A stretch of 53,455 nt of DNA from Nocardia cerradoensis NBRC 101014 (GTDB lineage: Bacteria > Actinomycetota > Actinomycetes > Mycobacteriales > Mycobacteriaceae). This document shows, one piece after another, positions 1-8,192 of this stretch. Location: contig NZ_BAFW01000114.1 in assembly GCF_000308535.1 (NCBI RefSeq), positions 1 through 53,455 on the forward strand. Direction: 5' to 3'. The notes beneath the pieces were generated by a model. It saw only the letters and a list, made by a program, of their open reading frames with translations, searched no databases and was not told the origin of the DNA. A program made the translations under genes and the position numbers. Each line of letters starts with the position of its first letter. Positions within the stretch are counted from its first letter, which is position 1.

Positions 1-61
1 GAAGGTGCTGGCCGAACTGCAGAACCGCACGACCGTCGGCAAACTGGCACTGCGGCCGTGA
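1..61 (+). CDS. C-terminal end of an upstream oxidoreductase (partial)
   Basis: The reading frame that starts at base 2 is open to a TGA at 59-61 and encodes KVLAELQNRTTVGKLALRP. A tail of this kind (helix, then Asn-Arg-Thr-Thr-x-Gly-Lys-Leu) is typical of zinc-type alcohol dehydrogenases and NADPH:quinone oxidoreductases of the MDR superfamily. Only 19 residues are visible, so the family call is an inference. The stop overlaps the GTG start of the next gene (GTGA), which suggests that the sigma factor is translationally coupled to it. Confidence 0.5.
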   Translation, partial: KVLAELQNRTTVGKLALRP

Positions 62-1077
62 CCACGACTCCTACACTCGGCGATATGACGGCGCAGCCAC
101 GGGCAGCGGACCGGGACCGATTCGCCGCCGACTCCGAGCGCTACCGCCGGGAGCTGCTGGCGCACTGCTACCGCATGGCCGGTTCGGCGCAGGATGCCGA
201 GGATCTGGTGCAGGAAACCTACCTTCGGGCCTGGCGCTCCTACGCCGGATTCGAGGGCCGGGCGTCGATGCGGTCGTGGCTGTACACGATCGCCACCAAC
301 GTCTGCCTCACCGCGCGGACGGCGCGCCACACCCGCGTCCTGCCCTCGGGCCTCAACGGCCCGGACGGTGAGCCCGATCGGGGACCGAGAGACACTGCGG
401 CAGGGGAGGTTTCGTGGCTGGAACCAATGCCGGACGGCTGGATCGCGGCGGACACCGACGATCCGGCGGCGGTGGTGGTCGCGCGCGAATCGCTGCGCCT
501 GGCCCTGGTCGCGAGCCTGCAGCACCTGCCCGCCCGCCAGCGCGCCGTCCTTCTGCTGCGCGAGGTGCTGGCCTTCTCCGCGGCCGAGACCGCGGAGATT
601 CTCGGCACCACCACCGCGGCGGTGAAGAGCGGCCTGCAGCGTGCCCGCGCCCGCCTCGACGAACTGGAACCCGCCCCCGAGGCACTGCTGGAGCCGACGG
701 ACCGGCGCGCACGCGCGCTGCTCGACGGCTACATCGCGGCCTTCGAGCGATCCGATGCCGCCCTGCTGGAACAGGTGTTGCGCACCGATGCCACGCTGGA
801 GGCGACCCCGTTCCGCGAGTGGCAGGCCGGGCGGGAACGCTGCATCCGGATGCTCGCCACCTCTGTGCTGGGTACACCCGGCGAGTGGCGGATGGTCGCC
901 ACCACCGCCAACGGCCAGCCCGCCGCCGTCGTCTACCACCGCGGCCCGGACGCAGTGCTGCGGGCGGACGGGATAGTGGTGCTGGCTGCGACCGGCGCGG
1001 GGGTGTCGCGCGTGGTGAAGTTCCACGATCCGGCCCTGGTCGCACTGTTCGGCCATCCGGATTCGATCGCGGGCTGA
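58..1077 (+). CDS. ECF RNA polymerase sigma factor with C-terminal SnoaL-like domain (SigG-like)
   Basis: A 339-residue sigma-70 family factor. Region 2 lies at about residues 25-95 (ELLAHCYRMAGSAQDAEDLV, then a Trp-rich helix with RSWLYTIATN). Region 4 lies at about 150-210 (HLPARQRAVLLLREVLAFSA and a helix-turn-helix ending in AAVKSGLQRARARL). After residue 215 there is an extra 120-residue SnoaL-like fold, which is characteristic of the ECF groups that include mycobacterial SigG and SigJ. In such factors the extra domain, not a separate anti-sigma protein, is thought to modulate activity. No anti-sigma gene is adjacent. The GTG start overlaps the upstream stop. The gene converges with hmuV, leaving 7 bp between stops. 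Confidence 0.88.
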   Translation: MTTTPTLGDMTAQPRAADRDRFAADSERYRRELLAHCYRMAGSAQDAEDLVQETYLRAWRSYAGFEGRASMRSWLYTIATNVCLTARTARHTRVLPSGLNGPDGEPDRGPRDTAAGEVSWLEPMPDGWIAADTDDPAAVVVARESLRLALVASLQHLPARQRAVLLLREVLAFSAAETAEILGTTTAAVKSGLQRARARLDELEPAPEALLEPTDRRARALLDGYIAAFERSDAALLEQVLRTDATLEATPFREWQAGRERCIRMLATSVLGTPGEWRMVATTANGQPAAVVYHRGPDAVLRADGIVVLAATGAGVSRVVKFHDPALVALFGHPDSIAG

Positions 1078-1084
1078 GCCGAGG

Positions 1085-1942
1085 TCAGCGGCGCACGGGC
1101 AGGATCAGCTGGGCGCCGGTGACGGGGTGGTCGATGACCTCGACGGGATGGCGGTAGACGGTGGTCAGCAGGTCGGTGGTGAGAATGTCGCGGGGGCGGC
1201 CGACCGCGGCCAGGCGGCCTCCGTCGAGCACGGCGACGCGGTCGGCGTAGGCGGCGGCCAGACCGAGATCGTGCAGCACGACCACCACGGCCGCACCCTC
1301 GGCGGCACGGGCCGCGGCCAGGCGCAGCACCTGTTCCTGATGGCCGAGATCCAGTGCGGCCGTGGGCTCGTCGAGCAGCAACGTCTCGGTGTCCTGGGCC
1401 AGCACCCGGGCCAGCGCCGCGCGGGCACGCTCGCCGCCGGACAGCGCCGGGAACGGCCGCGCGGCGAGATGTTCGATATCGGTGGCCGCCAGCGCGGCGG
1501 CGATCGCCTGATCGTCGACGTCCTGGCGCGGGGTGCGAGCCCAGGGGGAGCGGCCCATGGCGACGACCTCGCGGACCGTGAACGGGAATCCGACGGTATG
1601 GTTCTGCGGCAGCACCGCGCGGCGGCGCGCCATATCGGTGGGGGTCCAGTCGGCGACCGGCCGGCCGTCGAGTTCGACTGTGCCGCTTGCCGGTTCGAGC
1701 TCGCCCGACAGCGCGGCCAGCAAGGTGGACTTGCCCGCCCCGTTGGGGCCCACCAGGGCCAGGATCTGCCCGGCGACGACGTCGATGTCGACCGCTTCGA
1801 GCACCGCTCGCCCGCCGCGCGCGATATCGATGCCGCGTGCCCGCAGGGTCACAGCGCCGCGCGGTGCCGGCTGCGGGATGCCCTGTGCGGGACGGAGTCT
1901 GCGGATCAGCGCGCGCACCCGTGCCGTGCCCGTGCCGCTCAT
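1085..1942 (-). CDS. hmuV: Haem ABC transporter ATP-binding protein HmuV
   Basis: A 285-residue ABC ATPase that powers haem import with HmuU and HmuT. Walker A is GPNGAGKS, the Q-loop region is RRRAVLPQNHTVGFPF, the signature is LSGGERARAALARVLAQD, Walker B is TLLLDEPTAALD, and a switch His lies in VVVVLHDLGLAAAYADR. The PQNHTVGFPFTVREVVAMGR stretch is typical of the FepC/HmuV family for iron chelates and haem. The ATG at 1942 overlaps the hmuU stop as ATGA, so hmuTUV forms one coupled operon. The frame stays open far upstream, but that extension is only the antisense of hmuU codons. Confidence 0.93.
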   Translation of the reverse strand: MSGTGTARVRALIRRLRPAQGIPQPAPRGAVTLRARGIDIARGGRAVLEAVDIDVVAGQILALVGPNGAGKSTLLAALSGELEPASGTVELDGRPVADWTPTDMARRRAVLPQNHTVGFPFTVREVVAMGRSPWARTPRQDVDDQAIAAALAATDIEHLAARPFPALSGGERARAALARVLAQDTETLLLDEPTAALDLGHQEQVLRLAAARAAEGAAVVVVLHDLGLAAAYADRVAVLDGGRLAAVGRPRDILTTDLLTTVYRHPVEVIDHPVTGAQLILPVRR

Positions 1943-3363
1943 GCCCAGCCTCCCGATCGGGCGCGGGTGCGCCGCAGCAGCCAGAAGAAGAACGGCCCGC
2001 CGACCAGCGAGGTCAGCATGCCCAAGGGCAGATCGGCGTTGTGGACCAGGGTCCGGGCGCCGATGTCGGCGGCCAGCAGCACCACCGCGCCGAGAATCGC
2101 CGACAGCGGGATCAGCACCCGGTGCGCGGGACCGACGAGCATGCGCACCACGTGCGGGACGATCAACCCGACGAACAGGATGATGCCGGTGAAGGCCACC
2201 CCGGCGGTGGCCAGGATCGCGACGACGACGATCACATTGCGCCGCAGTCGTTCCACGTCGACACCGAGGTGCCGCGCCGCCGATTCCCCGAGCGCGAGCA
2301 GATCCAGGCGCGGAGCCATCACGATCGCCGCCGCCACGCCCACCGCGGCCAGCGGCGCCACCACGGCCACCGCCTGCCAGGTGGCGCCGTTCAGGCTGCC
2401 CATCTGCCAGAACACGATCTGATCGCGAGCGGCGGGGGAGGCGGTGAACAGCAGAAACGACATCAGACCACCGGCGAAGGCGTTGACCGCGACACCGGTC
2501 AGCACCAGCGTCACCGTTTCGGTGCGCCCGCCCGAGCGCGACAGCAGATACACCGCCAGCGTGGTCCCGAGTCCGGCGACGAAGGCGCCACCGGCGACCG
2601 ACCAGGCCGCCGCGAACGCGCCACCGACCACGATCACCACGCCCGCACCGACGGCCGCGCCCGCGGACACACCGATCACGCCGGGTTCGGCGAGGGGATT
2701 GGCGAACACCCCCTGCAGCAGCGCACCGGCGGTCGCCAACGCCGCACCGACCAGCATCGCCAGCACCACGCGCGGGAACCGGACCTCCCACAGCGTGACC
2801 TCACCGGCGGGGTGGTGCGGCATCGGACCCCAGTCGAGCCCGATCCGGTGCAGCACGCTGCCGGCCACCTCGAGCGGGGTCGTGGGAACCTGTCCGACAG
2901 CGGCCGAGATCAGCGCCAGCATCACCAGCAAGGCGATCGATACCGCGAAGACGACGGTGATGCGGGACCAGCGACGCGGTGTGCGCGGGCCGACGACAGC
3001 TTCCCCGGTATCGGGACCGTCCGGACCCGGGAGCGCCGAAATCAGCGGCTCCGCAGCGGTATTCGAGCCGGTCGCAGTTCGTGGACCCGCCGAGTGCGCG
3101 GCAGTCCGTTCCGCGCTCGACGCCACATCGGCACCGATCCCCGAGCCCCGCGCAGGATCTGGGCCCGATCGTTCGGCATCTCCGCCGCTGTTCGTATCGT
3201 GCTCGGCTGCGCCCGCGCGCTCCGGGTCGTGCGCGCCACTCTCACCCGATCCGGTCGAAACCTCTTGCGCCCCGACCGATTCTGTGGGCCGTTCCGGATT
3301 CGGCGCCGTGGGACGAAGACCGGAATCGGCGGACTCCTCACCGGGTGAATCGCCGGGGGTCAT
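1939..3363 (-). CDS. hmuU: Haem ABC transporter permease HmuU (FecCD family) with a long N-terminal extension
   Basis: A 474-residue FecCD-type permease. The usual length is about 340 residues. Here the first 130 or so residues are an acidic, Ser/Pro/Gly/Ala-rich, low-complexity segment with no hydrophobic helix, followed by a basic stretch (PRTPRRWSR) and the first membrane helix (VVFAVSIALLVMLALISAAV). The core has the family landmarks VRFPRVVLAMLVGAALATAG and the loop GVFANPLAEPGVIGVSAGAA, then about nine more hydrophobic segments. The ATG at 3363 overlaps the hmuT stop (ATGA). No strong internal start precedes the first helix, so the extension is probably translated. It would sit in the cytoplasm. 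Confidence 0.9.
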   Translation of the reverse strand: MTPGDSPGEESADSGLRPTAPNPERPTESVGAQEVSTGSGESGAHDPERAGAAEHDTNSGGDAERSGPDPARGSGIGADVASSAERTAAHSAGPRTATGSNTAAEPLISALPGPDGPDTGEAVVGPRTPRRWSRITVVFAVSIALLVMLALISAAVGQVPTTPLEVAGSVLHRIGLDWGPMPHHPAGEVTLWEVRFPRVVLAMLVGAALATAGALLQGVFANPLAEPGVIGVSAGAAVGAGVVIVVGGAFAAAWSVAGGAFVAGLGTTLAVYLLSRSGGRTETVTLVLTGVAVNAFAGGLMSFLLFTASPAARDQIVFWQMGSLNGATWQAVAVVAPLAAVGVAAAIVMAPRLDLLALGESAARHLGVDVERLRRNVIVVVAILATAGVAFTGIILFVGLIVPHVVRMLVGPAHRVLIPLSAILGAVVLLAADIGARTLVHNADLPLGMLTSLVGGPFFFWLLRRTRARSGGWA

Positions 3364-4490
3364 GCGGGCTGGGCGCCGTAGACGGCCTTGGACAGCGCTT
3401 CGAGCACGTGCCCGGTCTCGGGTCCGAAGCTGAGCAGCACCGCATCGGACATGTCGACGATGCGGTGATTGCGCCCGGCCGGCGTCTGTGCCACACCGGG
3501 CACCTTCTCCAGACCGTCGACGCCGCCGACCGATTTCAGCCCGTCCGACATCACCAGCAGCACATCCGGCGCGGCGCTGATCATCGCCTCACTGGTGATG
3601 GTGGTGAACGGCTCGGTCAGTCCCGCCGCGGTTCCGGCGTCGACGCCGCCCAGCGCGGTCACCAGCGAATCGGCGCCCGAGCCGGGCCCGGCGAGCATGG
3701 TGATCGCGGTGCTGCGCAGATACACGAATCCGATTTTCAACGGCGGCTGGTGTTTCGGCACCGCGGCCGTCGCGGCGGTGATTTCGGCGTGGGTGCGGTC
3801 GGCCAGTTTCACCCCTTGGTCGTGGACGCCCAGCGCATCGGCGACCGATCGGATCTGCGGGCCGACGCCGTCGATGGTGCGCTGCGGATCGAAGTAGACG
3901 ACCGTGATGCCCAGCGCACGCAGCTGATCACGCATGGTGGGGGTGGCGCTGGTGGTGTCGGTGAGGAAGACCGTGGGCCGTTGCGCGGCAACGGCTTCGA
4001 TGTTGATGCTGCCGTTGCCGCCCGCGACGTTGGGCACATCACGCACCGCGGGAAAGGCCGCCGACGTCGACCGGCCCACCAGTTTCGAACCCAGACCCAG
4101 CGCCCACACGGTCTGGGCGAGAGTGCCGTAGCGGTCGACGGCCACGATCCGCTCCGCGGAGGTGACGGTAACCTCGGCGCCGTCGAACGAGTGGACCGTG
4201 ACCGGCAGCGCCGGTGCCGGTGCCGGGCCGATCGGCGTCGGATCCAGATTCGCCAGCGTCGCGGTCGCGGCCCCCTGCCGCCCGCCCGAGGTGGCGCTGC
4301 CGCCGCACGCGGTGGCGACTCCGACGACGAGCACGGCCCCGAGCATCGCGAGCAGCCACCGGGTGCCGGGCGTCCGCCGCCACGTACCCGGCTCGGTCGA
4401 CGCCGAACGGTTCTGCGCGGTCGTCGCAGCCTTCGGCCCCGCCGGTGCGGCGGAGGCGGCGCGGGCCGAACGGACGTCGAGACACCTCAT
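3360..4490 (-). CDS. hmuT: Haem-binding lipoprotein HmuT
   Basis: A 376-residue substrate-binding lipoprotein of the haem importer. After an unusually long, Arg-containing n-region of about 45 residues there is a lipoprotein signal, LLAMLGAVLVVGVATACGG, with Cys as the lipidation site. The mature part is a PeriBP class III fold: AERIVAVDRYGTLAQTVWAL, then VAGNGSINIEAVAAQRPTVF-like half, and a C-terminal ALSKAVYG helix. The ATG at 4490 was chosen because a TAGGCT -10 lies 7 nt upstream, as in a leaderless mRNA. The same bases form an iron-box-like inverted repeat, which points to control by a DtxR/IdeR repressor. A start 18 codons further upstream would read through this promoter. Confidence 0.9.
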   Translation of the reverse strand: MRCLDVRSARAASAAPAGPKAATTAQNRSASTEPGTWRRTPGTRWLLAMLGAVLVVGVATACGGSATSGGRQGAATATLANLDPTPIGPAPAPALPVTVHSFDGAEVTVTSAERIVAVDRYGTLAQTVWALGLGSKLVGRSTSAAFPAVRDVPNVAGGNGSINIEAVAAQRPTVFLTDTTSATPTMRDQLRALGITVVYFDPQRTIDGVGPQIRSVADALGVHDQGVKLADRTHAEITAATAAVPKHQPPLKIGFVYLRSTAITMLAGPGSGADSLVTALGGVDAGTAAGLTEPFTTITSEAMISAAPDVLLVMSDGLKSVGGVDGLEKVPGVAQTPAGRNHRIVDMSDAVLLSFGPETGHVLEALSKAVYGAQPA

Positions 4491-4504
4491 GTAGGCAAGC
4501 CTAA
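4491..4504 (-). promoter_or_regulatory. DtxR/IdeR-like iron box overlapping the hmuT promoter
   Basis: On the minus strand the sequence is TTAGGCTTGCCTAC, directly abutting the hmuT ATG. It contains the inverted repeat TAGGC-TT-GCCTA and matches 11 of 14 positions of the right part of the known IdeR consensus. The left five bases of the 19-bp consensus do not match. The TAGGCT within it can serve as the -10 of a leaderless transcript, so a bound iron repressor would block initiation. Confidence 0.5.
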
Positions 4505-4563
4505 GTGGTCGCGCGAACGGGTTGTCATCGCCCTGTGCCCGCACGCTCGCCCGGCTCGGCCGG

Positions 4564-5526
4564 TCAGATGCCGCTGACGTCGTCGAGAGCGGCCGCGATC
4601 GCGCGCGGAAGCTCGAGCGTTTCGGCGGCGAGCACGCCGGTGAGCTGGCCGATATCGCGTGCGCCGACGATCATCGACGCGACACCGGGCCGGTCGCGCA
4701 GCCAGGCCGCCGCCACCGCGAGCGGTGAGGTGCCCAGGCCGTCGGCGGCGGTGACCACCGCGTCCACGACCCGGGTGGCGTGTTCGTCGAGACGTTCGCG
4801 AATCTCGGCGGCGGTCGCCTCGTCGGCGCCGCGCGAGTCGGCGGGCACGCCGTCGCGATATTTGCCGGTGAGGATGCCACCGGCCAGCGGCGAGGCCGCG
4901 ATCAATCCGACCCCGTGATGCCCGGCCGCCGGCAGCAGTTCGCTTTCGGCGCCACGTGCCAGCAGCGAATAGGGCGACTGCGCGGCCACGATCGGGGCGG
5001 TCGAGGCCAGGGTGGCCAGCTGCCACGCGCTCAGCCCGCGTGCTCCCGCGTAGCGCACCTTGCCCGAACGCACGGCATGGTCGAGGGTGGCCGCGATCTC
5101 GTCGAGCGGGGTGTGCCGATCCCAGGCCGCGACACTCCAGATGTCGAGGTAGTCGGTGCCCAGTTCGGCGAGGGTCCGGTCGAGTTGACGCATCAGGGTG
5201 CGGCGCGAGGCGTCCACACTCCAGTGGATGCCCGCCGCGGGCCCGCCGTCGGGGTCGGTGACACCGGGCACCGGCACCAGGCCCGCGCATCCGCTGATCA
5301 CCAGGTCGTCGCGCGGCACCAGCTCACCCACGAGCTCGCCGAGCATGCGTTGGGCGGCCCCGCCCTGATACACGGGCGAGGTGTCGACCAGCGTTCCGCC
5401 GGCCTCCACGAAGGCCACCAGCTGCGCCGCCGCGTCCTCGGCATCGGTTTCCCGGCCCCAGGTGTGGGTGGCCAGTCCCATGCGCGATACCCGCAGGCCA
5501 CTACGACCCACCGCCCGCTGTTCCAT
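4564..5526 (-). CDS. Aldo/keto reductase family protein with a degenerate catalytic tetrad
   Basis: A 320-residue TIM-barrel protein of the aldo/keto reductase family, recognisable from GRSGLRVSRMGLATHTWG at the start and SPLAGGILTGKYRDGVP and SMIVGARDIGQL near the end (NADPH site). The tetrad Asp and Tyr are present (D48 in LVDTS, Y53 in PVYQGG). The Lys that normally follows strand 3 is Cys80 (VISGCAGL), and the His of strand 4 is Ala133 (IWSVAAWD). Classical carbonyl reduction is therefore doubtful. The protein may only bind NADPH or do other chemistry. The ATG at 5526 is preceded by GAGCTGGGGCGG. The gene is divergent from the phosphatase beside the mycothiol block. Confidence 0.85.
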   Translation of the reverse strand: MEQRAVGRSGLRVSRMGLATHTWGRETDAEDAAAQLVAFVEAGGTLVDTSPVYQGGAAQRMLGELVGELVPRDDLVISGCAGLVPVPGVTDPDGGPAAGIHWSVDASRRTLMRQLDRTLAELGTDYLDIWSVAAWDRHTPLDEIAATLDHAVRSGKVRYAGARGLSAWQLATLASTAPIVAAQSPYSLLARGAESELLPAAGHHGVGLIAASPLAGGILTGKYRDGVPADSRGADEATAAEIRERLDEHATRVVDAVVTAADGLGTSPLAVAAAWLRDRPGVASMIVGARDIGQLTGVLAAETLELPRAIAAALDDVSGI

Positions 5527-5783
5527 CACCACACCGCCCCAGCTCTCGTCACAGTGTCCGAGCCTAGGGCCACAACCGGTCCCGGAAACGGATACCACTC
5601 GCGAACCGCCGGAAGATGCGAGGTGCACCACAGCAGCCGCCGGTGCGGGGAGCCCGGCCCGGAACCCGTACGCCGATTCCTCCGACAGCGAAACAGGTTG
5701 CACACCAGCGGGTTCCGTATCGCCGGGTGCTGCGTGCGAGGTCGCGGGCCGGTGACGGCGCGAGCACGGCGGCGGTGATCGCC

Positions 5784-5789
5784 TAGTCT
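5784..5789 (+). promoter_or_regulatory. -10 element for a leaderless transcript of the phosphatase gene
   Basis: TAGTCT lies exactly 6 nt before the ATG at 5796 and there is no Shine-Dalgarno sequence. This is the arrangement known for leaderless actinobacterial mRNAs. The rest of the 269-bp divergent spacer (5527-5795) shows nothing else convincing. Confidence 0.5.
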
Positions 5790-5795
5790 GGTCCC

Positions 5796-6545
5796 ATGAC
5801 GGTGATCCTGCTGCGGCACGGGGTGTCGACCTCCAACACCGCGCGCACGCTGGCCGGCCGCAGCCCCGGCGTCGAGCTCACCGAGCGCGGCACCGAGCAG
5901 GCCCTGGCGGTGGCAGAACGCCTGGCACCGTTACCGATCGAGCACATCGTGCACTCCCCGCTGCTGCGCTGCACGCGCACGGTCTCGCCGCTGGCCGACA
6001 AACTCGGCCTCGACCCCGAGCCCGACGAGCGCCTGCTCGAGGTCGATTACGGCGAGTGGACCGGCCGGCTGCTGTCGGAGCTGGTCAAGGAACCGCTGTG
6101 GAAGGTCGTGCAGCAGCACGCCTCGGGTGCGGTGTTCCCCGGTGGTGAGGGCCTGGCCCAGGTGCAGTACCGGGCGGTGGCCGCTGTGCGCGCGATCGAC
6201 GCCGAACTGGCCGAACGTCACGGCCGCGACGCGCTGTGGGTGGCGTGCACGCACGGCGACGTGATCAAGTCGCTGCTGGCCGACGCGTTCGGCATCCATC
6301 TCGACGGGTTCCAGCGCATCGTGGTGGAACCGGCCTCGATCAGCGTCGTGCGCTACACCCCGGCCGCCCCCTACGTGTGGCGGGTCAACGACACCGGTTC
6401 GGACCTGTCGGCGCTGGCCGCGGTCGCACAACCGTCCGAGCAGCGCGCCGGGCCCGTCCCCGGCGGTGAGGTGGGCGCCGCGTCGCGGGCGGATAATGGG
6501 AATATTGCGGATCCCCCCGATTCGGGGAACGAGCGTAATCAGTGA
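5796..6545 (+). CDS. Histidine phosphatase family protein (MSMEG_4193-like putative phosphomutase)
   Basis: A 249-residue member of the phosphoglycerate mutase/histidine phosphatase superfamily. The catalytic motif is LLRHGVSTSNTA at residues 5-16, with H8 as the phospho-acceptor. The second catalytic His is in VACTHGDVIKSLLADAF at about residue 152. The family acts through a phosphohistidine intermediate, but the substrate of this branch is not known. The last 40 residues are Ala/Gly/Pro-rich and probably disordered. It heads the conserved block phosphatase, DUF3090, SCO1664-like, mshC, as in mycobacteria and streptomycetes. The next start follows after 24 bp, so it is probably the first gene of the operon. 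Confidence 0.88.
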   Translation: MTVILLRHGVSTSNTARTLAGRSPGVELTERGTEQALAVAERLAPLPIEHIVHSPLLRCTRTVSPLADKLGLDPEPDERLLEVDYGEWTGRLLSELVKEPLWKVVQQHASGAVFPGGEGLAQVQYRAVAAVRAIDAELAERHGRDALWVACTHGDVIKSLLADAFGIHLDGFQRIVVEPASISVVRYTPAAPYVWRVNDTGSDLSALAAVAQPSEQRAGPVPGGEVGAASRADNGNIADPPDSGNERNQ

Positions 6546-6569
6546 TGCAGTCGGTTTCAGGAGGTGCAG

Positions 6570-7154
6570 ATGGCCCGAGCAATCCATGTGTTTCGCACCC
6601 CCGACCGTTTCGTCGCCGGAACCGTCGGTGAGCCAGGGGATCGCGCCTTCTATCTACAGGCCGTGCAGGAGCCCCGCGTGGTGAGCGTGCTGCTCGAGAA
6701 GCAGCAGGTGAAGGTCCTCGCCGACCGGATGGGCCTGCTCCTGGACGAGGTGGCCCGTCGGTTCGGCGCGACGGTGCCGCCACAGGCCGAGGACGTCAAC
6801 GACACCGCTCCGCTCCAGATGCCGATCGACACCGAATTCCGGGTCGGGACAATGGGTTTGGGCTGGGACGCCGACGCCGGCGCGGTGGTGGTGGAACTGC
6901 TGGCGATCACCGAGACCGAGGTCGACGAATCGGTGGTCCTCGACGACACCGAGGAGGGACCCGACGCGGTGCGGGTGTTCCTGACCCCGGAGCAGGCGCG
7001 CGAGTTCGCGTTGCGGTCGGCGAAGGTGATCGCGGCCGGGCGTCCGCCGTGCCCGCTGTGCGGGGAACCGCTCTCCCCCAAGGGCCACATGTGTGTGCGC
7101 ACCAACGGTTACAAGCGCGGCGACATCTTCGGCGCGACCGATCTGGAGGACTGA
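6570..7154 (+). CDS. DUF3090 family protein with C-terminal zinc-ribbon-like motif
   Basis: A 194-residue protein of an actinobacteria-wide family of unknown function that is always found near mshC. The N-terminus MARAIHVFRTPDRFVAGTVG is a family hallmark. The C-terminus has PPCPLCGEPLSPKGHMCVRT, a Cys-x2-Cys plus His/Cys cluster that resembles a zinc ribbon. An RBS, AGGAGG (6559-6564), lies 5 nt before the ATG at 6570 and fixes the start over the GTG at 6564. The SCO1664-like gene follows after 6 bp, so the two are co-translated. No enzyme motif is seen. Confidence 0.87.
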   Translation: MARAIHVFRTPDRFVAGTVGEPGDRAFYLQAVQEPRVVSVLLEKQQVKVLADRMGLLLDEVARRFGATVPPQAEDVNDTAPLQMPIDTEFRVGTMGLGWDADAGAVVVELLAITETEVDESVVLDDTEEGPDAVRVFLTPEQAREFALRSAKVIAAGRPPCPLCGEPLSPKGHMCVRTNGYKRGDIFGATDLED

Positions 7155-7160
7155 GGACCG

Positions 7161-8003
7161 GTGACCACGCGCGCGGCGGCCGCAGACGAGGGCGCGGCCC
7201 GCGACGGCCTCTACAGCGGTGAATTGTCGATCATCGGGCGGGTGACCACTGCCAGCAACCTGACCCTGGTCTGCGAGATCGACGCCCCGGCGGTCGACGG
7301 AGGCGGGGAACCGCTGCGGGTGGTGTACAAGCCGGTGCGCGGTGAGCGGCCGCTGTGGGATTTTCCCGACGGCACGCTGGCCGGACGTGAGGTGGCCTCG
7401 TATCTGGTGTCGGCGGCGCTGGGCTGGTCGGTGATTCCGGAGACGATCCTGCGGGACGGGCCGCTGGGCCCCGGCATGGTGCAACGCTGGATCGAGACCG
7501 TCGACCCGGGTGAGTCGGCTCCGCAGCGCCTGGATCTGGTGGATCTGGTGCCCGCCGGTGCGGTGCCCGCCGGATTCCGTGAGGTGCTGCGGGCGGTGGA
7601 CGGCACGGGTGCGCGGGTGTCGCTGGTGCATGCCGACGATCCGCGGCTGCGCCGGATGGCGGTGCTGGACGTGTTGCTCAACAACGCCGACCGCAAGGGC
7701 GGGCACGCCCTCGAAGGCGTCGACGGCGGCGTCTACGGTGTCGACCACGGCATCTGCCTGCACAGCGAACCGAAATTGCGTACGGTGCTGTGGGGCTGGG
7801 CGGGGGAGCCGGTGGGGGAGGAACTGCTCGGCGATATCGCCGGATTCGCCGACCGGCTCTCGGGTCCGATCGGTGCGGCGCTGGCCGAGCACATCACCGA
7901 CGACGAGATCGAGGCCCTCGAGGCGCGGGCGCGTGAGCTGCTGAACGATCCGGTGCTGCCGCAACCGATCAGCTCCCGTCCCATTCCCTGGCCGGCGTTC
8001 TGA
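7161..8003 (+). CDS. SCO1664 family protein, atypical-kinase-like
   Basis: A 280-residue member of the SCO1664 family, remotely related to the HipA/phosphatidylinositol 3-/4-kinase fold. Visible signs are a nucleotide-binding strand VYKPVRGERPLWDFPDGT near residue 55, a catalytic-loop-like VLLNNADRKGGHAL near 174 (Asp-Arg-Lys and Asn), and a metal-loop-like YGVDHGICLH near 195. The target is unknown. The GTG start sits 6 bp after the DUF3090 stop with GGAGGACTGAGG upstream. Its constant company with DUF3090 and mshC suggests a shared role linked to mycothiol or to a phosphorylated metabolite. That is inference. Confidence 0.85.
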   Translation: MTTRAAAADEGAARDGLYSGELSIIGRVTTASNLTLVCEIDAPAVDGGGEPLRVVYKPVRGERPLWDFPDGTLAGREVASYLVSAALGWSVIPETILRDGPLGPGMVQRWIETVDPGESAPQRLDLVDLVPAGAVPAGFREVLRAVDGTGARVSLVHADDPRLRRMAVLDVLLNNADRKGGHALEGVDGGVYGVDHGICLHSEPKLRTVLWGWAGEPVGEELLGDIAGFADRLSGPIGAALAEHITDDEIEALEARARELLNDPVLPQPISSRPIPWPAF

Positions 8004-8180
8004 TCTGCGGCGGCTCCGCTCGCCTCGATCCGCCGACGTGCGGGCCGCATTCGGTGCGCGCGGCGCGCAACGGTTGACTTCGCCGGATCGGCCGCCTCGG
8101 CCGAGGTCGGATGTGGTGGCGAACACCCCGCGACGGGCCCGGTAGCCGGGGTCGGCGGGCGAGCTGCCCGCCCGGACCCT

Positions 8181-8186
8181 TACCCT
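8181..8186 (+). promoter_or_regulatory. -10 element for a leaderless mshC transcript
   Basis: TACCCT ends 6 nt before the mshC ATG at 8193, with no RBS. It suggests that mshC has its own leaderless promoter in addition to any read-through from the upstream operon. The remainder of the 8004-8192 spacer shows no other clear element. Confidence 0.45.
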
Positions 8187-8192
8187 CGAATC

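Noticed and set aside
1943..2791. Upstream extension of the hmuV frame
   Set aside because: It overlaps hmuU codons. The ATGA junction at 1939-1942 and family length place the hmuV start at 1942.
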